64,000 nt of DNA from Colius striatus (GCF_028858725.1 NC_084774.1:2516001-2580000); one strand, 5' to 3'. Numbered from the stretch's first letter, positions 1-12,303 are shown. Program-made: numbers and translations. The notes: generated by a model not told the origin, from the letters alone.

Positions 1-3000
1 TTATTTGTGTTCTTTTGCCCTGCTGCTATCACTTTGCTGGAGAGGTGTCAGCCTGTATTCTCCTAGCTATTTCCTAAGGATTTCTTTGTAAAATTCAGTC
101 ACGTGACATGCTACAGAGTTTTCAGCAGAACCTTACACAAACTGTGGCATGAATTGGGTTTTCATCTCTTGAGCTTCATGAGAACTCCACTACTCTGAAC
201 ATTACCATCATCAAGCACTGAATACAGTCAGAAAAGTACCTTCTATCTTTCCCAGTATCATCTAGAAGACAAAAGGGTAACACGGGAGAGCTACCAAACC
301 CACATGGATATGTAGGAAAGGTCACCAGGACCTTCCAGGACAGTTCTAGCTATGCTGACACACTAGCAATACATTGCCAGGTCTCCCACGCCTCAACGTT
401 TGTTTCATGTACAAGCACTATCTGCACCTTCCCAACAGCTGCCCTATGCCGAGCAGGCTCCCAGAAATCAGCCCCCACATAGATTAGTCCTGTGCTACCA
501 AAGCCAATCAGAACTGCACAGAGATCCAATCAAAAGTTCATTCCCTCAAAGACAGTCAAACTCCCTGCCCCATATCAGCTCCATCACAACATAAGGAGAC
601 AGGGCAGGGCAGGAATCTGTTCCAGAGGCAAGCAGCAATACCAGCAGCCAGGGGCTTCAAGGGCTTGAGCCCAGCATCAGCGTTCGCAGAGCTGGCACTA
701 GACTTGCGCTACACGTGGCTGCCTAACTCCTCTTTCAACCCCTCTACACTTATGTCTGTCTGAATCCTCATATTCTACCACAGTGTGCTCCAGAGCTCAG
801 CTACACACTTTCTAAACCAGATCTCATTAAAAAGCCCAACTACCTGGTTGTAGGCAGTACTCAAGTTGTCAACAGCCTGTGCTAATGGCAAGCTGAGAAT
901 GTTTATCTGGACCAGTTCCCTAATTCAACTTACTTCCAAGACATACAGGCCCTCCTCTAACCACATGGGCCAGGGTCCAAGTCCAGCAATCTCCTCTCAG
1001 CAGGGCAGATCTAAGGCAAACCAATGAGAAAGCTGCAGCTTGCTACTGTTGGTCTTCACCAGATGAGCTTTTTGTCAGCAGTTCTCTACTGAGCAGTTTG
1101 GATAACCCTTTCTGTGTTCCAGGGGACTTACAAAAAGACATTGCATCCAAACCAACAGAAGACAATTACTTGGAGCAGGATTCAGATATTTATGGTTGCT
1201 CCCTTACACTTTTTGTTTTAAATGAGGCACCAATAACACCATTTTTTAGAACATCCAGATTTACACTTGGCACTTTTCACATACAGACAATTGCATTCCT
1301 CCAGCTGCTTGGCATGCAGAAAACAGGTGATTTCCAAAAGCAGTGACTTCCAGCTCTTGTCCAGACACAGACAACTGCTTTCCCCTGTTCAGGCTCCAAG
1401 GCCTCCACAGGACTCTCCTAAACAAAGGAAATTGTCACTTTCAATTGCCTGCTATTGAGCTGGTGGGAGTGCTGTCTTCAAACACCCGTGTATCCCAAGG
1501 TGAGGGACCCACATAACAGGCTTCACAAGGCTTACAAGACACAACACAAGACTAATACTTGGTTCCCTCCAGGGCCATGTGATTGATTACAACAAACACA
1601 ACAGTGACCACTTCTGTGAGGTGCCAGCACGCTGCCTGTCCCAGGTGCTCCCAGGACTACTCGCTTGCCTATTGCTGAGCAAAATTCCAGTTCAACCCAC
1701 TAGCTGCAGGGAGACACAAAGTTTGCCAAGTTTTTTGATTGCAGGGTATGAGAAGGCCTTTCTAGGTACTATCCCCTGGTTTCCTTACAGGAAACTACAT
1801 ATCCTCCACTGAACAGACCTCCACCCTACCTTCCTTTCAGGTGTTGTTCCTTCCCTCTTCCCACTGGCAAAGCCTGTAAGGTATTCCTGCTGCACCTTGC
1901 CATACAACATATGGACCTACTGATTCTGGTCAGATGGAGCTACAGCAACTGTTCAATACGCCTGTAAAGCATAAATGCACTTGGTTGTATCTGAGTTGTC
2001 AAGTTTTTGGAGACTCGAGCTTCAGAAGAGAAAAAAAAAAACACCCAGGTTTTTTACCCATCAACCTTTGTATGTTCATGCACCAGCTAACCCTTGCACA
2101 CATACAAACTCAGCAAAACGTGGGCAACATCTGCTTTCCTCCAGAAAAACGCTATTACTTACCACAGCAGGGGCTCCCACGTGCAGTTTGCCCCCTTCCC
2201 ATCACTCACAGGGCTGCAGAAGCAGCTCACTAACTTTCCAAACTGGGACCCCAATATCCTAGTCCCTTTTTCCCCCACTCTCGCTCTTCCAACTCATAAG
2301 CATCCCAGCTGTACATACACAACTCTGGCTCTGCTTCAGCATTCACTTACAAACTGTTATTAATGGCAAAGATACCCCAGATGGAAAATCCCTCCTTTAA
2401 AAAACATTTCATCTTCAACTCGTTTGAAAAGCAAAGAGGATTTTCTCTATCCCTCAATGGAGAACAGGGGGGTTTCCTGTGAGATAAAGGAGGGAATGTT
2501 ACATTCACTGGAGAGGTATTCACAGACTCTCAGAATGGCAGAGGATGGAAGGGACCTCTAGAGATCATCCAGCCTCACCCCCTACTAAAGCAGGTTCCCC
2601 TCGACCAGGAGGCACAGGAACATGTCCAGTTGGGTTTGGAAACCGGCAGAAAAAGAGACTCCACACTCTCTCTGGGCAGCTTGTGCCAGGGCTCCCTCGC
2701 CTCAACTTTGGCAAAGAAGTTTCTCCTTGCTCAAGTGGAATTCCTGTGTCCCAGCTTGTGCCCGTTACCCCTTGCCGTGCCACTGGGCACCACAGAAAAA
2801 GGACTGGTCCCATCCCCTCGACAACCACCCCTTAGGTATTGATAAGGACTGATAAAGTCTTCCCAGGCTAAATAGCCTCAGGTCTTGCAGCCTTTCCTTG
2901 TCAGAGGGATGCTTCAGTCCCCTAATCATCTTGGTAGTCCTCTGTTGGACTCTCTCCAAGTCCAGGATGATTCCCTCCTGCTTCCCTCATTTCTTCTGTT

Positions 3001-4085
3001 TCTCCCTCTTTTTGTTGTCTGGAAAGCATACAACCAAACCCCTTTGTTCTTGACACTATTTGGCTACTTAATGCCTCTTTCTTCTGCGCTACTGTCTTTT
3101 ACCTGCTGAGTGCCGTAACAGGAGAGATGAAGAACTAGGTAGAACACGCTCAAAAAGGGTCTGCTAATGCAACATGAAAAGGCCAAAGGAAAACCCTCTG
3201 GCAGGGCCTAAGCAGGTTCTATGATTTGTACTTTCTTTTTTTATTCACCATGAGATGCTTCTTTCCCATTAGTAAGATCTTATCCACATTCTGCTTTAGG
3301 CGTCAGATGCTCCCCTGCTCCATACCAAAAGCACACAGATTCAGCCAATACAGGACATCCAGGTGAGCTGACAGGATGCCAGTCAGGTAGCAGCAGCAAA
3401 CACCACCTCCCCCCTAGAGTACTGCTTTCACATCACAATTCACAGTACACACTGAAGACTCAAGGCAACAGCCTTTAAAGAACAACGACCCTTCAGCCTA
3501 GGTGATTTAGACCAATGCTTCTGTGCCATCAAGCCACCGATCACAAACAACAAATAACACGGTCAGCATACAGTAGAGAACATCTAATGTCCAATAAATA
3601 GCAGTCATCGACAGCTAAGTAGCCTTGCCTATCATCATCAGACTACAACAACTCACTTCAACTCAGAACTAGAGATCTCCACAGAGAGCATCCATGGAGA
3701 TCCACAACTCCAAATAATTAAGAAATACATTAGAAGCCATTTCTGAAGCCGAAGTTTCACCTAAACCCAGACAGAGACAGAAATAAAACTCCTGACAGCC
3801 TCTGCTTCCAGAAGCTCACAAGACTCACATTTTGCCTTCGTACCAGAAAAAAATGACATTTAACAAGAGCTTCTCCCCACACTTACAAATGGTACTGGTG
3901 GCAAAAAGAAAAGGTGGAGTTTTCCACGTGTTTTTTGTTAGGGAAGTCTTTTCTTGTGACTCTTCTCTGGCAGAGTCAGTCAAATATATTCCTTTTGAGG
4001 GCTTCTCATAGCGGGAATAATTACCCTGGTCATTTGACAACGCATTAAGAAAGGGAGAGACAAAATTAGCCTACGTTAATCTTAC
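1..4085 (-). other. MMP24 intron sequence, no exon recognised
   Basis: This stretch lies 3' of MMP24 exon 2 on the minus strand and is best read as the following intron or introns. It is AT-richer than the promoter regions to the right. Apart from one CR1 fragment (2519-2968) I see no coding exon, RNA gene or long tandem repeat. I looked for the next metalloprotease exon, which should carry the cysteine-switch motif PRCGVPD, and did not find it, so it probably lies outside the window. Confidence 0.5.
2519..2968 (-). mobile_element. CR1 LINE 3' fragment, minus orientation
   Basis: Read on the minus strand, this has the standard CR1 3'-end text: a 'GAGAGAGTCCAACAGAGG'-like start, a segment ending in the GGCTGCCCAGAG-type block, and a terminus ending in the AATCTCTAGAGGTCCCTTCC-like tail. 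It is 5'-truncated, as most CR1 copies are, and has no open reading frame. It sits in the MMP24 intron. Confidence 0.8.
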
Positions 4086-6314
4086 TCAATAGTTGTCTGG
4101 TCCAAAACTCCTGTTACTGGGATCCCATAAAACTGTTGCATAGTGGCAACCGCGGACTGCACAGCTTTTCCCGACTGCACGGCAGACGTGTGGCTGTCAG
4201 ACGGAAGCAAGTAGCCGTAAGTTTTTAACCAATCCTGAAACAGAAAGAAACAGATGGTAAGATGCCACAGTAAGTTGGCATTAACCGATCCAAACGTTGG
4301 CTCAAAAAGTGGTGAACTAGCCAAAATATTCAACCACCTCTCCTTTTTTGGTTAAGTTTGGTAATATCATCTGAGCTCTAAGAAGGGCTAAAGACACAGT
4401 GTCATACCACTCATCACCCAGGACAATGCAGACCTGTCCACTAAAAGGCTGTCGTCCCCACCGAGTAACTGGGGCAGACTTAGGTCTTTGAGAGCACCAA
4501 AAATGTCCAAGAAGCTTCATCCCTGTTCCAGAAACCTCCTGTGCACTCTGTCACCTTGCCATCACAAGATTTCTAAGTCCCCACAGCATCACACTCCCAA
4601 CAACCCAGTGCCCATCATCCACTGCTGCCTCTGGACCACTTCTCCAAGCAAGGGGCTTAACAGGCCCTGGCAATCCCTGCAAACACAGGTTCAGCTTTAC
4701 ACTTGCACTAAGCACTGCAGTATTTCTTTAAAAAGAAAAACCAAAACCAAAACCACACAACAAAGCAACAAAACACACACAAAATTCACCCTCGGACAGT
4801 TTGCAGGGACTCTGGTTAGACAGACTTTCCCACTACTAATAGCAGATACCTAGCAAACTGTCAGACCAACTCTCCTCGAGAGGCTTTGTCTTTTTTCCCA
4901 GCCTCCCCAGCTCCCCCCCGAAAATGGAACCTTAAATAAAACATGTCAAATGTGTCAAAATGCTAAGGACAGAATTTTCAAAAACACCCATTCATTCAGG
5001 GTTTTTACTTCCTTCCCATCTCTTCCTGCTCCTCACTTATACCACAATGAAAAGCAAAGTTAATTCACCGTTAAGTGCAAATGGCAATAAAACTTGACTG
5101 GAGGCTGTTTTCATAAACTTTCATGCACACATCCCAGTGCTTCTCTATGGCCAGCACCCCAGCCCTCTGATTCAACACTTAGACCACTGTAAAATCCACA
5201 TATATCCTGTAAACTATATCCATCTGACCCATGGGACACGGTCCTCAACACACAATCGCTGATGAATCACCTGCGTGCACTGCTCCCACACTGGCAGCCT
5301 GTGCAACTTGATCTAGGTGGGACCTGCTTTGTCAGGGGGTTGAACTAGATGATCTCTAAAGTTCCCTTCCAACCCCTGCTATTCTATGATTCTATGACCA
5401 CTGAGAGAGGCACATCTTCCCTTAACACAACACAGCAGCATGAAAGGGGTCCAAGTCAGGAGAGGAACAAGAGAAAGAGCAATCTTCATTGCTTTGTAGC
5501 AACAAAAAGACAACAAAGTCCATTGGTAGGACAGAAAGGTCTTGCTTCCAAAGCAGGAGAAAGCAGGTGCGAGGCAGCACCTGGGCCAGGCATGTTAAAG
5601 TTCACCAATAAATGGACATAAAGTGCTATTCAATGCTGACGTTATCAATGGCTCAAGACAAAGCCAAGCTGCAAAACTGCCCGGAGACCGGACATTTGCT
5701 TCCAGTGGCTAGGCATCCAGCATTTGTCTTTGACGAACACGGTGAGGTGGAACACGCAGACCTTCAGTCTGACCAAAACAAGCTGTCCTTGAGCAGCAAG
5801 GGCAGAGGACGTCAACCAAAACAGCTCTGAGCGGGGCTGCCCTCGCATGTTGCCTTTCTCCGCCAGCCTCGGACGCAGCAGGGGGCAAGGGAAAGGAACA
5901 CCACACGACGCCCACACCGGCACTGAGAGAAGCTCTATGAGGAAAGCTGACGCTCAAGAGCAGACAGGAGGGGCACGGCTGCCTTTGCCCGACGGTTCCC
6001 AACCCGCCCAGACACCGACAAGAGCTGACAGCGGCTGTGGCAGCACACCTGAGCCCAGCCTGCCACCAGCGACTAGGACCGGCCGCTTGGCAGAGCGGCA
6101 CAAGGGCCCACAGGAGACGCAGGGAGGCTTCCAGCGGGCGGGAGCGCCCGGCGCCGCAGCCCGGCCCCGCTGCCCCCAGCGCTGCGCCCCGGCCCCCTCC
6201 CGCTCCCGCGCCTACCCGGCCCGTGCTGGTGTCGGCGGCGGCGCGGAGCAGGGCGCAGAGCAACGGCAACAGGGAGCCCGGCGCGGCCCAGCCCCGGCGC
6301 CGCCTCGGCGCCAT
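4086..6314 (-). CDS. MMP24: Membrane-type matrix metalloproteinase 24 (MT5-MMP), exons 1 and 2 only
   Basis: Two exons of a minus-strand zinc endopeptidase gene. Exon 1 (6216-6314) starts at an ATG in a CpG island. It encodes an Arg-rich N-terminus, then a Leu/Ala-rich signal peptide (about residues 9-27), and ends at a GTAGGC donor in phase 0. Exon 2 (4086-4234) follows a polypyrimidine-CAG acceptor. It encodes the peptidoglycan-binding-like propeptide segment, beginning DWLKTYGYLLP and containing MQQFYGIPVTGVLDQTTIE, and ends at a GTAAGA donor in phase 2. That spacing and wording match MT-MMPs and best fit MMP24 rather than MMP14, 15 or 16. The catalytic domain, hemopexin repeats and transmembrane anchor are outside the window. 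The protein would be a cell-surface protease activated by furin. Seen: signal peptide, propeptide, splice sites. Known: family role. The intron between these exons is about 2 kb. Confidence 0.85.
5305..5400 (+). mobile_element. CR1 LINE extreme 3' end
   Basis: The sequence runs through GATCTAGGTGGGACCTGC, a GGGGGTTGAACTAGATGATC block, and ends in a duplicated ATTCTATGA tail, the diagnostic avian CR1 terminus. It is only about 95 bp long and lies in MMP24 intron 1. Confidence 0.85.
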
Positions 6315-6837
6315 GGCAGCGCGGCGGGGCTCCGGCAGCGCTCCGTCCCGGCGGCGCGGGCTGCGGCTGCGCCCACAGGCCGGAACAGGAAGGCGAGCGG
6401 CGCCGCCTCTTCCTCTGGCGGCTCGGGTGCCAGGGCGAGCGCCCGGCCCGCGGAGGGGAGGCCCGGGGCGCGCTTCGGCCGCGGGAGGGACGCGGAGCCG
6501 GGCGCCGGCAGCCGCGGGTCGAGCGCCTCTGGCTGCGGGCGGGGCGGAGCGCGGGGCTCGCAGCGGCAGAGCGGGCGCGGGAGGGGCTTTCCCCGCGGGG
6601 CTGCTGTTGTGGCCGCGTTGTTTACTGTTCTGAAAGCTCCCCCTCCCCTGGAGAGTTCAGAGAGGCCTCTGCCATTGTTATGGGGCGTGCGGGGAGGGCT
6701 CTGTGGGGCAGGGGCGCGGTGCTGGCCCGAGCCGGGCTGTGTCCTGCGCGGCCAGCGCCTCCGCAGCTGCCTCCAGAGCCTGCTGCGGGACCGGCGGCGG
6801 CGTGGGGCGGCGGGAGCCTGTGCGGAGCACGCACCGC
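5850..6837. promoter_or_regulatory. CpG island covering MMP24 exon 1 and its promoter
   Basis: Very high G+C with dense CpG from about 5.85 kb, peaking at 6.1-6.6 kb around the MMP24 start codon (6314). Upstream of the ATG on the minus strand there are repeated GC-box-like GGGCGG or CCGCCC strings around 6470-6600. No TATA box is evident, as usual for a CpG-island promoter. The island runs directly into the 30-bp minisatellite at about 6838. Confidence 0.6.
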
Positions 6838-9302
6838 TGGCTGTGCCATGGCCCTGGGCTGCAGATGGCTGTGCCACGGCTCCCTGGGCTGCAGAGTGGC
6901 TCTGCCACGGCCCCCTGAGCTGCAGATGGCTGTGCCACGGCCCCTGAGCTGGAGGCTGGCTGTGCCACGGCCCCCTGAGCTGCAGATGGCTGTGCCATGG
7001 CCCCTGGGCTGCAGGTTGGCTGTGCCACGGCCCCCTGGGCTGCAGGTTGACTGTGCCACGGCCCCCTGAGCTGCAGGCTGGCTGTGCCATGGCCCCTGGG
7101 CTGCAGATGGGTGTGCCACGGCCCCCTGGGCTGCAGATGGGTGTGCCACGGCCCCCTGGGCTGCAGATGGCTGTGCCACGGCCCCCTGAGCTGCAGATGG
7201 CTGTGCCACGGCTCCCTGAGCTGCAGATGGCTGTGCCACGGCTCCCTGAGCTGCAGATGGCTGTGCCACGGCACCCCGAGCTGCAGAATGGCTGTGCCAC
7301 GGCACCCCGAGCTGCAGAGTGGCTGTGCCATGGCCCCTGGGCTGCAGATGGCTGTGCCACGGCACCCTGGTTACAGGCTGGCTGTGCCACGGCTCCCCTG
7401 AGCTGCAGGCTGGCTGCGCCACGGCCCCCTGAGCTGCAGGCTGGCTGCGCCACGGCCCCCTGAGCTGCAGATGGCTGTGCCACGGCCCCCTGAGCTGCAG
7501 ATGGCTGTGCCACGGCCCCCTGAGCTGCAGATGGCTGTGCCATGGCCCCTGAGCTGGAGGCTGGCTGTGCCACGGCCCCCTGAGCTGCAGATGGCTGTGC
7601 CATGGCCCCTGGGCTGCAGGTTGGCTGTGCCACGGCCCCCTGGGCTGCAGGTTGACTGTGCCACGGCCCCCTGAGCTGCAGGCTGGCTGTGCCATGGCCC
7701 CTGGGCTGCAGATGGGTGTGCCACGGCCCCCTGGGCTGCAGATGGCTGTGCCACGGCCCCCTGGGCTGCAGATGGCTGTGCCACGGCCCCCTGAGCTGCA
7801 GATGGCTGTGCCACGGCTCCCTGAGCTGCAGATGGCTGTGCCACGGCACCCCGAGCTGCAGAATGGCTGTGCCACGGCACCCCGAGCTGCAGAGTGGCTG
7901 TGCCATGGCCCCTGGGCTGCAGATGGCTGTGCCACGGCACCCTGGTTACAGGCTGGCTGTGCCACGGCTCCCCTGAGCTGCAGGCTGGCTGCGCCACGGC
8001 CCCCTGAGCTGCAGGCTGGCTGCGCCACGGCCCCCTGAGCTGCAGATGGCTGTGCCATGGCCCCTGGGCTGCAGATGGCTGTGCCATGGCCCCTGGGCTG
8101 CAGATGGCTGTGCCACGGCCCCCTGAGCTGCAGACTGGCTGTGCCACGGCACCCTGAGCTGCAGGCTGGCTGTGCCACGGCCCCCTGAGCTGCAGATGGC
8201 TGTGCCACGGCCCCCTGAGCTGCAGATGGCTGTGCCACGGCCCCCTGACCTGCAGATGGCTGTGCCATGGCACCCTGAGCTGCAGGCTGGCTGTGCCACG
8301 GCTCCCTGAGCTGCAGATGGCTGTGCCACGGCTCCCTGAGCTGCAGAATGGCTGTGCCACGGCTCCCTGAGCTGCAGATGGCTGTGCCATGGCCCCTGAG
8401 CTGCAGAATGGCTGTGCCACGGCCCCCTGAGCTGCAGGTTGGCTGTGCCACGGCTCCCTGAGCTGCAGAATGGCTGTGCCACGGCACTCTGGGCTGCAGA
8501 TGGCTGTGCCACGGCTCCCCGAGCTGCAGGCTGGCTGTGCCGCGGCTCCCTGGGCTGCAGATGGCTGTGCCACGGCTCCCCGGGCTGCAGGCTGGCTGTG
8601 CCACGGCTCCCTGAGCTGCAGAGTGGCTGTGCCATGGCCCCCTGAGCTGCAGATGGCTGTGCCACGGCCCCATGAGCTGCAGAGTGGCTGTGCCACGGCC
8701 CCCCGAGCTGCAGATGGCTGTGCCACGGCTCCGTGAGCTGCAGATGGCTGTGCCGCGGCTCCCTGAGCTGCAGATGGCTGTGCCACGGCTCCCCGAGCTG
8801 CAGATGGCTGTGCCACGGCTCCCTGGGCTGCAGATGGCTGTGCCACGGCACTCTGGGCTGCAGATGGCTGTGCCATGGCCCCTGAGCTGCAGATGGCTGT
8901 GCCACGGCCCCCTGGGCTGCAGATGGCTGTGCCACGGCACTCTGGGCTGCAGAATCGCTGTGCCACGGCACTCTGGGCTGCAGATGGCTGTGCCACGGCC
9001 CCCTGGGCTGCAGATGGCTGTGCCACGGCACTCTGGGCTGCAGAATCGCTGTGCCACGGCACTCTGGGCTGCAGATGGCTGTGCCACGGCACTCTGGGCT
9101 GCAGATGGCTGTGCCACGGCTCCCTGAGCTGCAGATGGCTGTGCCATGGCCCCTGAGCTGCAGATGGCTGTGCCACGGCCCCCTGGGCTGCAGATGGCTG
9201 TGCCACGGCACTCTGGGCTGCAGAATCGCTGTGCCACGGCACTCTGGGCTGCAGATGGCTGTGCCACGGCTCCCTGGGCTGCAGATGGCTGTGCCACGGC
9301 TG
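6838..9302. repeat. 30-bp GC-rich minisatellite, about 80 units, with higher-order structure
   Basis: Tandem copies of a 29-31 bp unit close to GGCTGTGCCACGGCCCCCTG followed by AGCTGCAGAT. Variants include GGCACTCTGGGCTGCAG, GGCTCCCTGAGCTGCAG and an ATGGCCCCTGGGC form that is 1 bp shorter. Each unit usually has one CpG and one CTGCAG. Variant order repeats: the block at about 6960-7440 recurs at about 7565-8040 (shift 575-605 bp), and a block at about 8871 recurs near 9143 (shift about 271 bp, nine units). Because 30 is a multiple of 3, every frame on both strands stays open for long stretches. I see no codon-level or splice evidence that it is coding. It fills the gap between the MMP24 and IRF promoters. 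Confidence 0.95.
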
Positions 9303-9878
9303 CTCGCCGGCAACGCGCTGACGGCCGGAGCGGAGGAGGCCGCGCCCCCGTGACGCCGCCCCCCGGCGGCCCGGCCCCGGCGCCCCGAGCACTGACAGCC
9401 TGCCCGAGGTGCGTTTTGGGGAGCTCGGGAGGGGGAGGTTTGGGGCCAGATTCTAGAGGAAGGGGCAGATGTTGGGGGGGCAAGAGGGTGCTTTAGCAGG
9501 CGGGATTGGGAGGGGAAGGGATGGATTTTAGGGAGCCGGAAAGGCCCGGGGGGGCAGGGGAGCGATTTAGGGGCACGGCGTTGCGGAGGGTTGCTTGGGG
9601 CCGGGCGGGCCGTGCGGGGGGCGGAGTTGAGAGGTTTGGGGGCCGCGGGTGTCCCGTCGGGAGGCGGGGGCGGGGCGCGGGGCGGGGCGGGGGCTCGGCC
9701 AGGCTGCGCCTCGTGATTTCCAGGAAGCGAGAGGCCGGCGGTGGGAGCGGGGCGGTGGGAGCGGGCCGGGAGGGCGCGGGGCGGTGGGCGCGGGGCGGTG
9801 GGAGCGGGCCGGGAGGGCGCGGGGAGCCGCCGCCCCGCAGCTCCCGCTGACGCTCTGGGTCCCGCGCCCGACACGCAG
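9303..9878 (+). promoter_or_regulatory. IRF CpG-island promoter, non-coding first exon and first intron
   Basis: Very GC-rich sequence between the end of the minisatellite and the IRF start codon. A likely non-coding first exon ends at 9408 with a CGAG/GTGCGT donor. The first coding exon begins at a CAG acceptor placed exactly in front of the ATG at 9879. Vertebrate IRF genes commonly have a non-coding first exon, so this fits. Intron 1 contains short GCGGTGGGAGCGGGCCGGGA-type tandem repeats around 9740-9830. The exact transcription start cannot be read from sequence. Confidence 0.5.
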
Positions 9879-12252
9879 ATGGCGTCGCGGCGGCTGCGGC
9901 GGCTGCGGCCCTGGCTGGTGGCCCAGGTGGAGAGCGGGCAGTTCGCGGGGCTGGCGTGGGACGACGCGGGGCGGACGGCCATCCGCATCCCCTGGCAGCA
10001 CGGCGGGAAGGGGGGCGCGCGGGGCGGCGCCGGCGCCGCGCTCTGCCAGGTGAGGCTGGGCCGGGGGGGCCGGCTCCGGCAGCCCCTTACCCGCGTCCCC
10101 GCGCCGTGACACGTCGTTGCGTCGTGTCCCGCGGGGGGGGGACAGGCTTGGGCGGAGTTCAAGGGTCGGCTGCGCCCCGGGGACCGGCCCGACCCCGCCG
10201 GCTGGAAGACGCGGCTCCGCTGCGCCCTCAACAAGAGCCCCGAGTTCCAGGAGGTGCCCGAACGGTCGCGCCTGGAAGGGCCGCGGCCCTACAAGGTCTA
10301 TCGGCTCCTTCCAGCCCCCCAGCAGCGAGGTGTGGAGTGGGACGGGGGGGCGAGAACGCGAGGTCGGGGGGTGGGTTTGGAGCCACTCGCCCCATATCTG
10401 TTGGTCCGGCCCCACAGGGGGGCAGCCCCCCAGGCGCAGAGCCCCGGAGAGGGAGGAGGAGGTGGAAGTGAGCCCGGCAGCGGGAGGCTGTGGAGGACAC
10501 CCCCAGCCCCACAGTGCAGCGGTAAGTGTGGGGGGTGTGGGGATGGTTATAGGGCCATGTGAGGCAGAACCGTTCTATAGCTGCTGCCCCCCACTCTGCA
10601 GGCAGCAACCCCCAGCCCCAACGAGGCCTCAGCCAAGGAGTCTCAACCCGATGGTGGGGGCACTGGTGAGCGATGGGGGCAGGGAAGTGGGCTGGAGGGG
10701 GATTCAAGGGGCAGACAGCACAGTTAGGGAGTGGAGGATGGTGATGGGGGATGTTTGGAGGCTCGGAGGGCGCTTGGGGGAGATAGGAGTGTGGCTGGGG
10801 GACTGGGACTGCAGCTGGAGAACTAGGAGGGCACTTGAGGGATGAGGGAGGAATGTTGAGAGGCTGTCAGGGCAGCTGGGGAGTGGAGGGAGGCGATGGA
10901 GGTTGGAAGGGCACTTGAGGGCTGGGAGGGAATTGGAGGGGCAGTTGGGGGGCTGGGAGGACACGGGGGCCAGCTGACAAGCAGTTGGAGGGCTGGAAGG
11001 GGGCAATGGGGGGCAGGTGGGAGTCTGAACGGGGAAGAGCTGACCTTGCCCCACAGCCCTGGCTCCTCCAGCCGTGGCCATCATGGTGGATGCCCAGCAG
11101 CCCCTTCCCCCTGCTCAAGGTGAGACCCTCCCCCTTGTCCCTCTGCCACACCTGGGAAGCGCACCCTGCTCAAGGGCAGGGCTCGTGTCCCCACCATCCC
11201 GTGCTCCCCTTGACCTCCCTCCCCACACAGGGGACGCCGCCTTGGGCCTGCAGCTGTGGCTGGGGGGGGCTCTGGCCTGGAAGGGCTACTTGCCCCCTGG
11301 TGACTATCTGCTGGCTGCCCCCGTGCCCCCTGGGACACCCTTGGACCCGCCTGGGCTACTGCCTCGCCTGTTCCTCCTGCCGCCCCCTGAGGAGGCCCCC
11401 CCTGATCTGGGCCGGCTACTGGCTGGGCTACGACCAGGGCTGCTGGTAGCCAGTGCCCAGCACGGGATCTTCCTCCGGCGGCGGCCTGCAGGGACACTGG
11501 CTCCCGCGGGGTGCACGATTCATTGCAATGGCCCCCACAGCCCGGGGGGGCCCCTGCTGGAGGGGCAACTTGTGCAGCCGTTTGACCCTCAGCGTTTCCA
11601 GGAGGGTGAGTGATGTGGGGCAGGGGGGATTGAAGGAAGGGATATGGTGCTGTCCCCCGGGCTCTGCTCCTCACTAGCACCCTCTGATCCCCCTGCAGAG
11701 CTGAGCCAGCACCGCGCTGGGCTGGGCCCCCTCCCCAAGCACCAGGTGACGCTGGCCGTGGGACAGGAGCTGGGCCCCGATGATGGGCCGCACAACCGCA
11801 CCCTGGTCCTGCAGGTGAGGAGCGGGGAGGCAGCGGTGGGGCAGGGGCAGGTGTGGGGTGGGGGTTTTTCTGTGGGGCAGCTGGAGTTGCTGTGAGGCTG
11901 CTGCAGAGTTGCTGTGAGGCCTTTTGCCACAGTGGGGCGGTGGGTCGGTGGTCACTGTGGGGCAGCGGGGATCGGCTGTGGGCTGCTTGTGGGGCACTAT
12001 GGGGCAGCTGGGGCTGGGGGGCGGTTGCTGGTGCCGGTGGGGCAGCTGGAGCCGCTTCAGGGGGATTTGCTGCCGTGGGGCAGTGCAGGGTTCTGATGAG
12101 GCACGTGTGGGTTGCTGTGAGGCAGCGGCAGCGGGATGAGCCCCCGCCCCCGCCGCGCCCCATAACCGCCTCCCCCGCAGCTGGAACAGGCCTTGGCCCG
12201 GCAGCTCCTGGACAACGTGCGACCCCTGCGGCTGCCTCCGCCACGGGCCTGA
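9879..12252 (+). CDS. IRF10: Interferon regulatory factor, IRF4 subfamily (IRF10 favoured, IRF9 possible)
   Basis: A complete compact gene with eight coding exons: 9879-10049, 10146-10329, 10426-10521, 10606-10665, 11057-11119, 11231-11605, 11699-11814 and 12181-12252. All junctions are GT/AG and in phase, predicting 378 aa. Residues 1-118 form the IRF DNA-binding domain: LRPWLVAQVESGQF, the WDD turn, RIPWQH, the AWAEFKG helix, WKTRLRCALNKSPEF in the recognition helix, then PYKVYRLLP. After a Pro/Gly-rich linker, exons 6-8 encode the IRF-association domain (about residues 191-378), with GLLVASAQHGIFLRR and LPKHQVTLAVG. The product should be a nuclear transcription factor in interferon responses. 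The wording resembles IRF9, but adjacency to MMP24 argues for IRF10. MMP14, MMP15 and MMP24 lie in regions related to those of IRF9, IRF8 and IRF10 respectively. Exon 3 and 4 acceptors were chosen because alternatives give a stop or a poorer frame. Confidence 0.8.
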
Positions 12253-12303
12253 GACCGCCCGGCCCCCCCGAGCCCCGGCCCGGCCGCTGTGACCCGACCC
12301 CGC

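Noticed and set aside
5847-6947. A 366-codon plus-strand frame across the MMP24 promoter
   Set aside because: It is the antisense shadow of a CpG island and MMP24 exon 1, with Ala/Arg/Gly-rich composition expected of GC-rich DNA.
6838-9302. CRISPR-like regular repeats
   Set aside because: Units are directly tandem with no unique spacers, in a vertebrate genome. This is a minisatellite.
6212-9483. Very long open frames on both strands (up to more than 900 codons) with repeats such as AVAQPSAAQG or GTAICSSG
   Set aside because: They arise because the 30-bp minisatellite unit is a multiple of three and lacks stops. No splice context, no domain, and all frames on both strands are equally open.
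9879-10329. Assigning the gene firmly to IRF9 from sequence wording
   Set aside because: IRF9 and IRF10 are sister-like and not separable by eye; MMP24 linkage tips the balance to IRF10, so IRF9 is kept only as an alternative.
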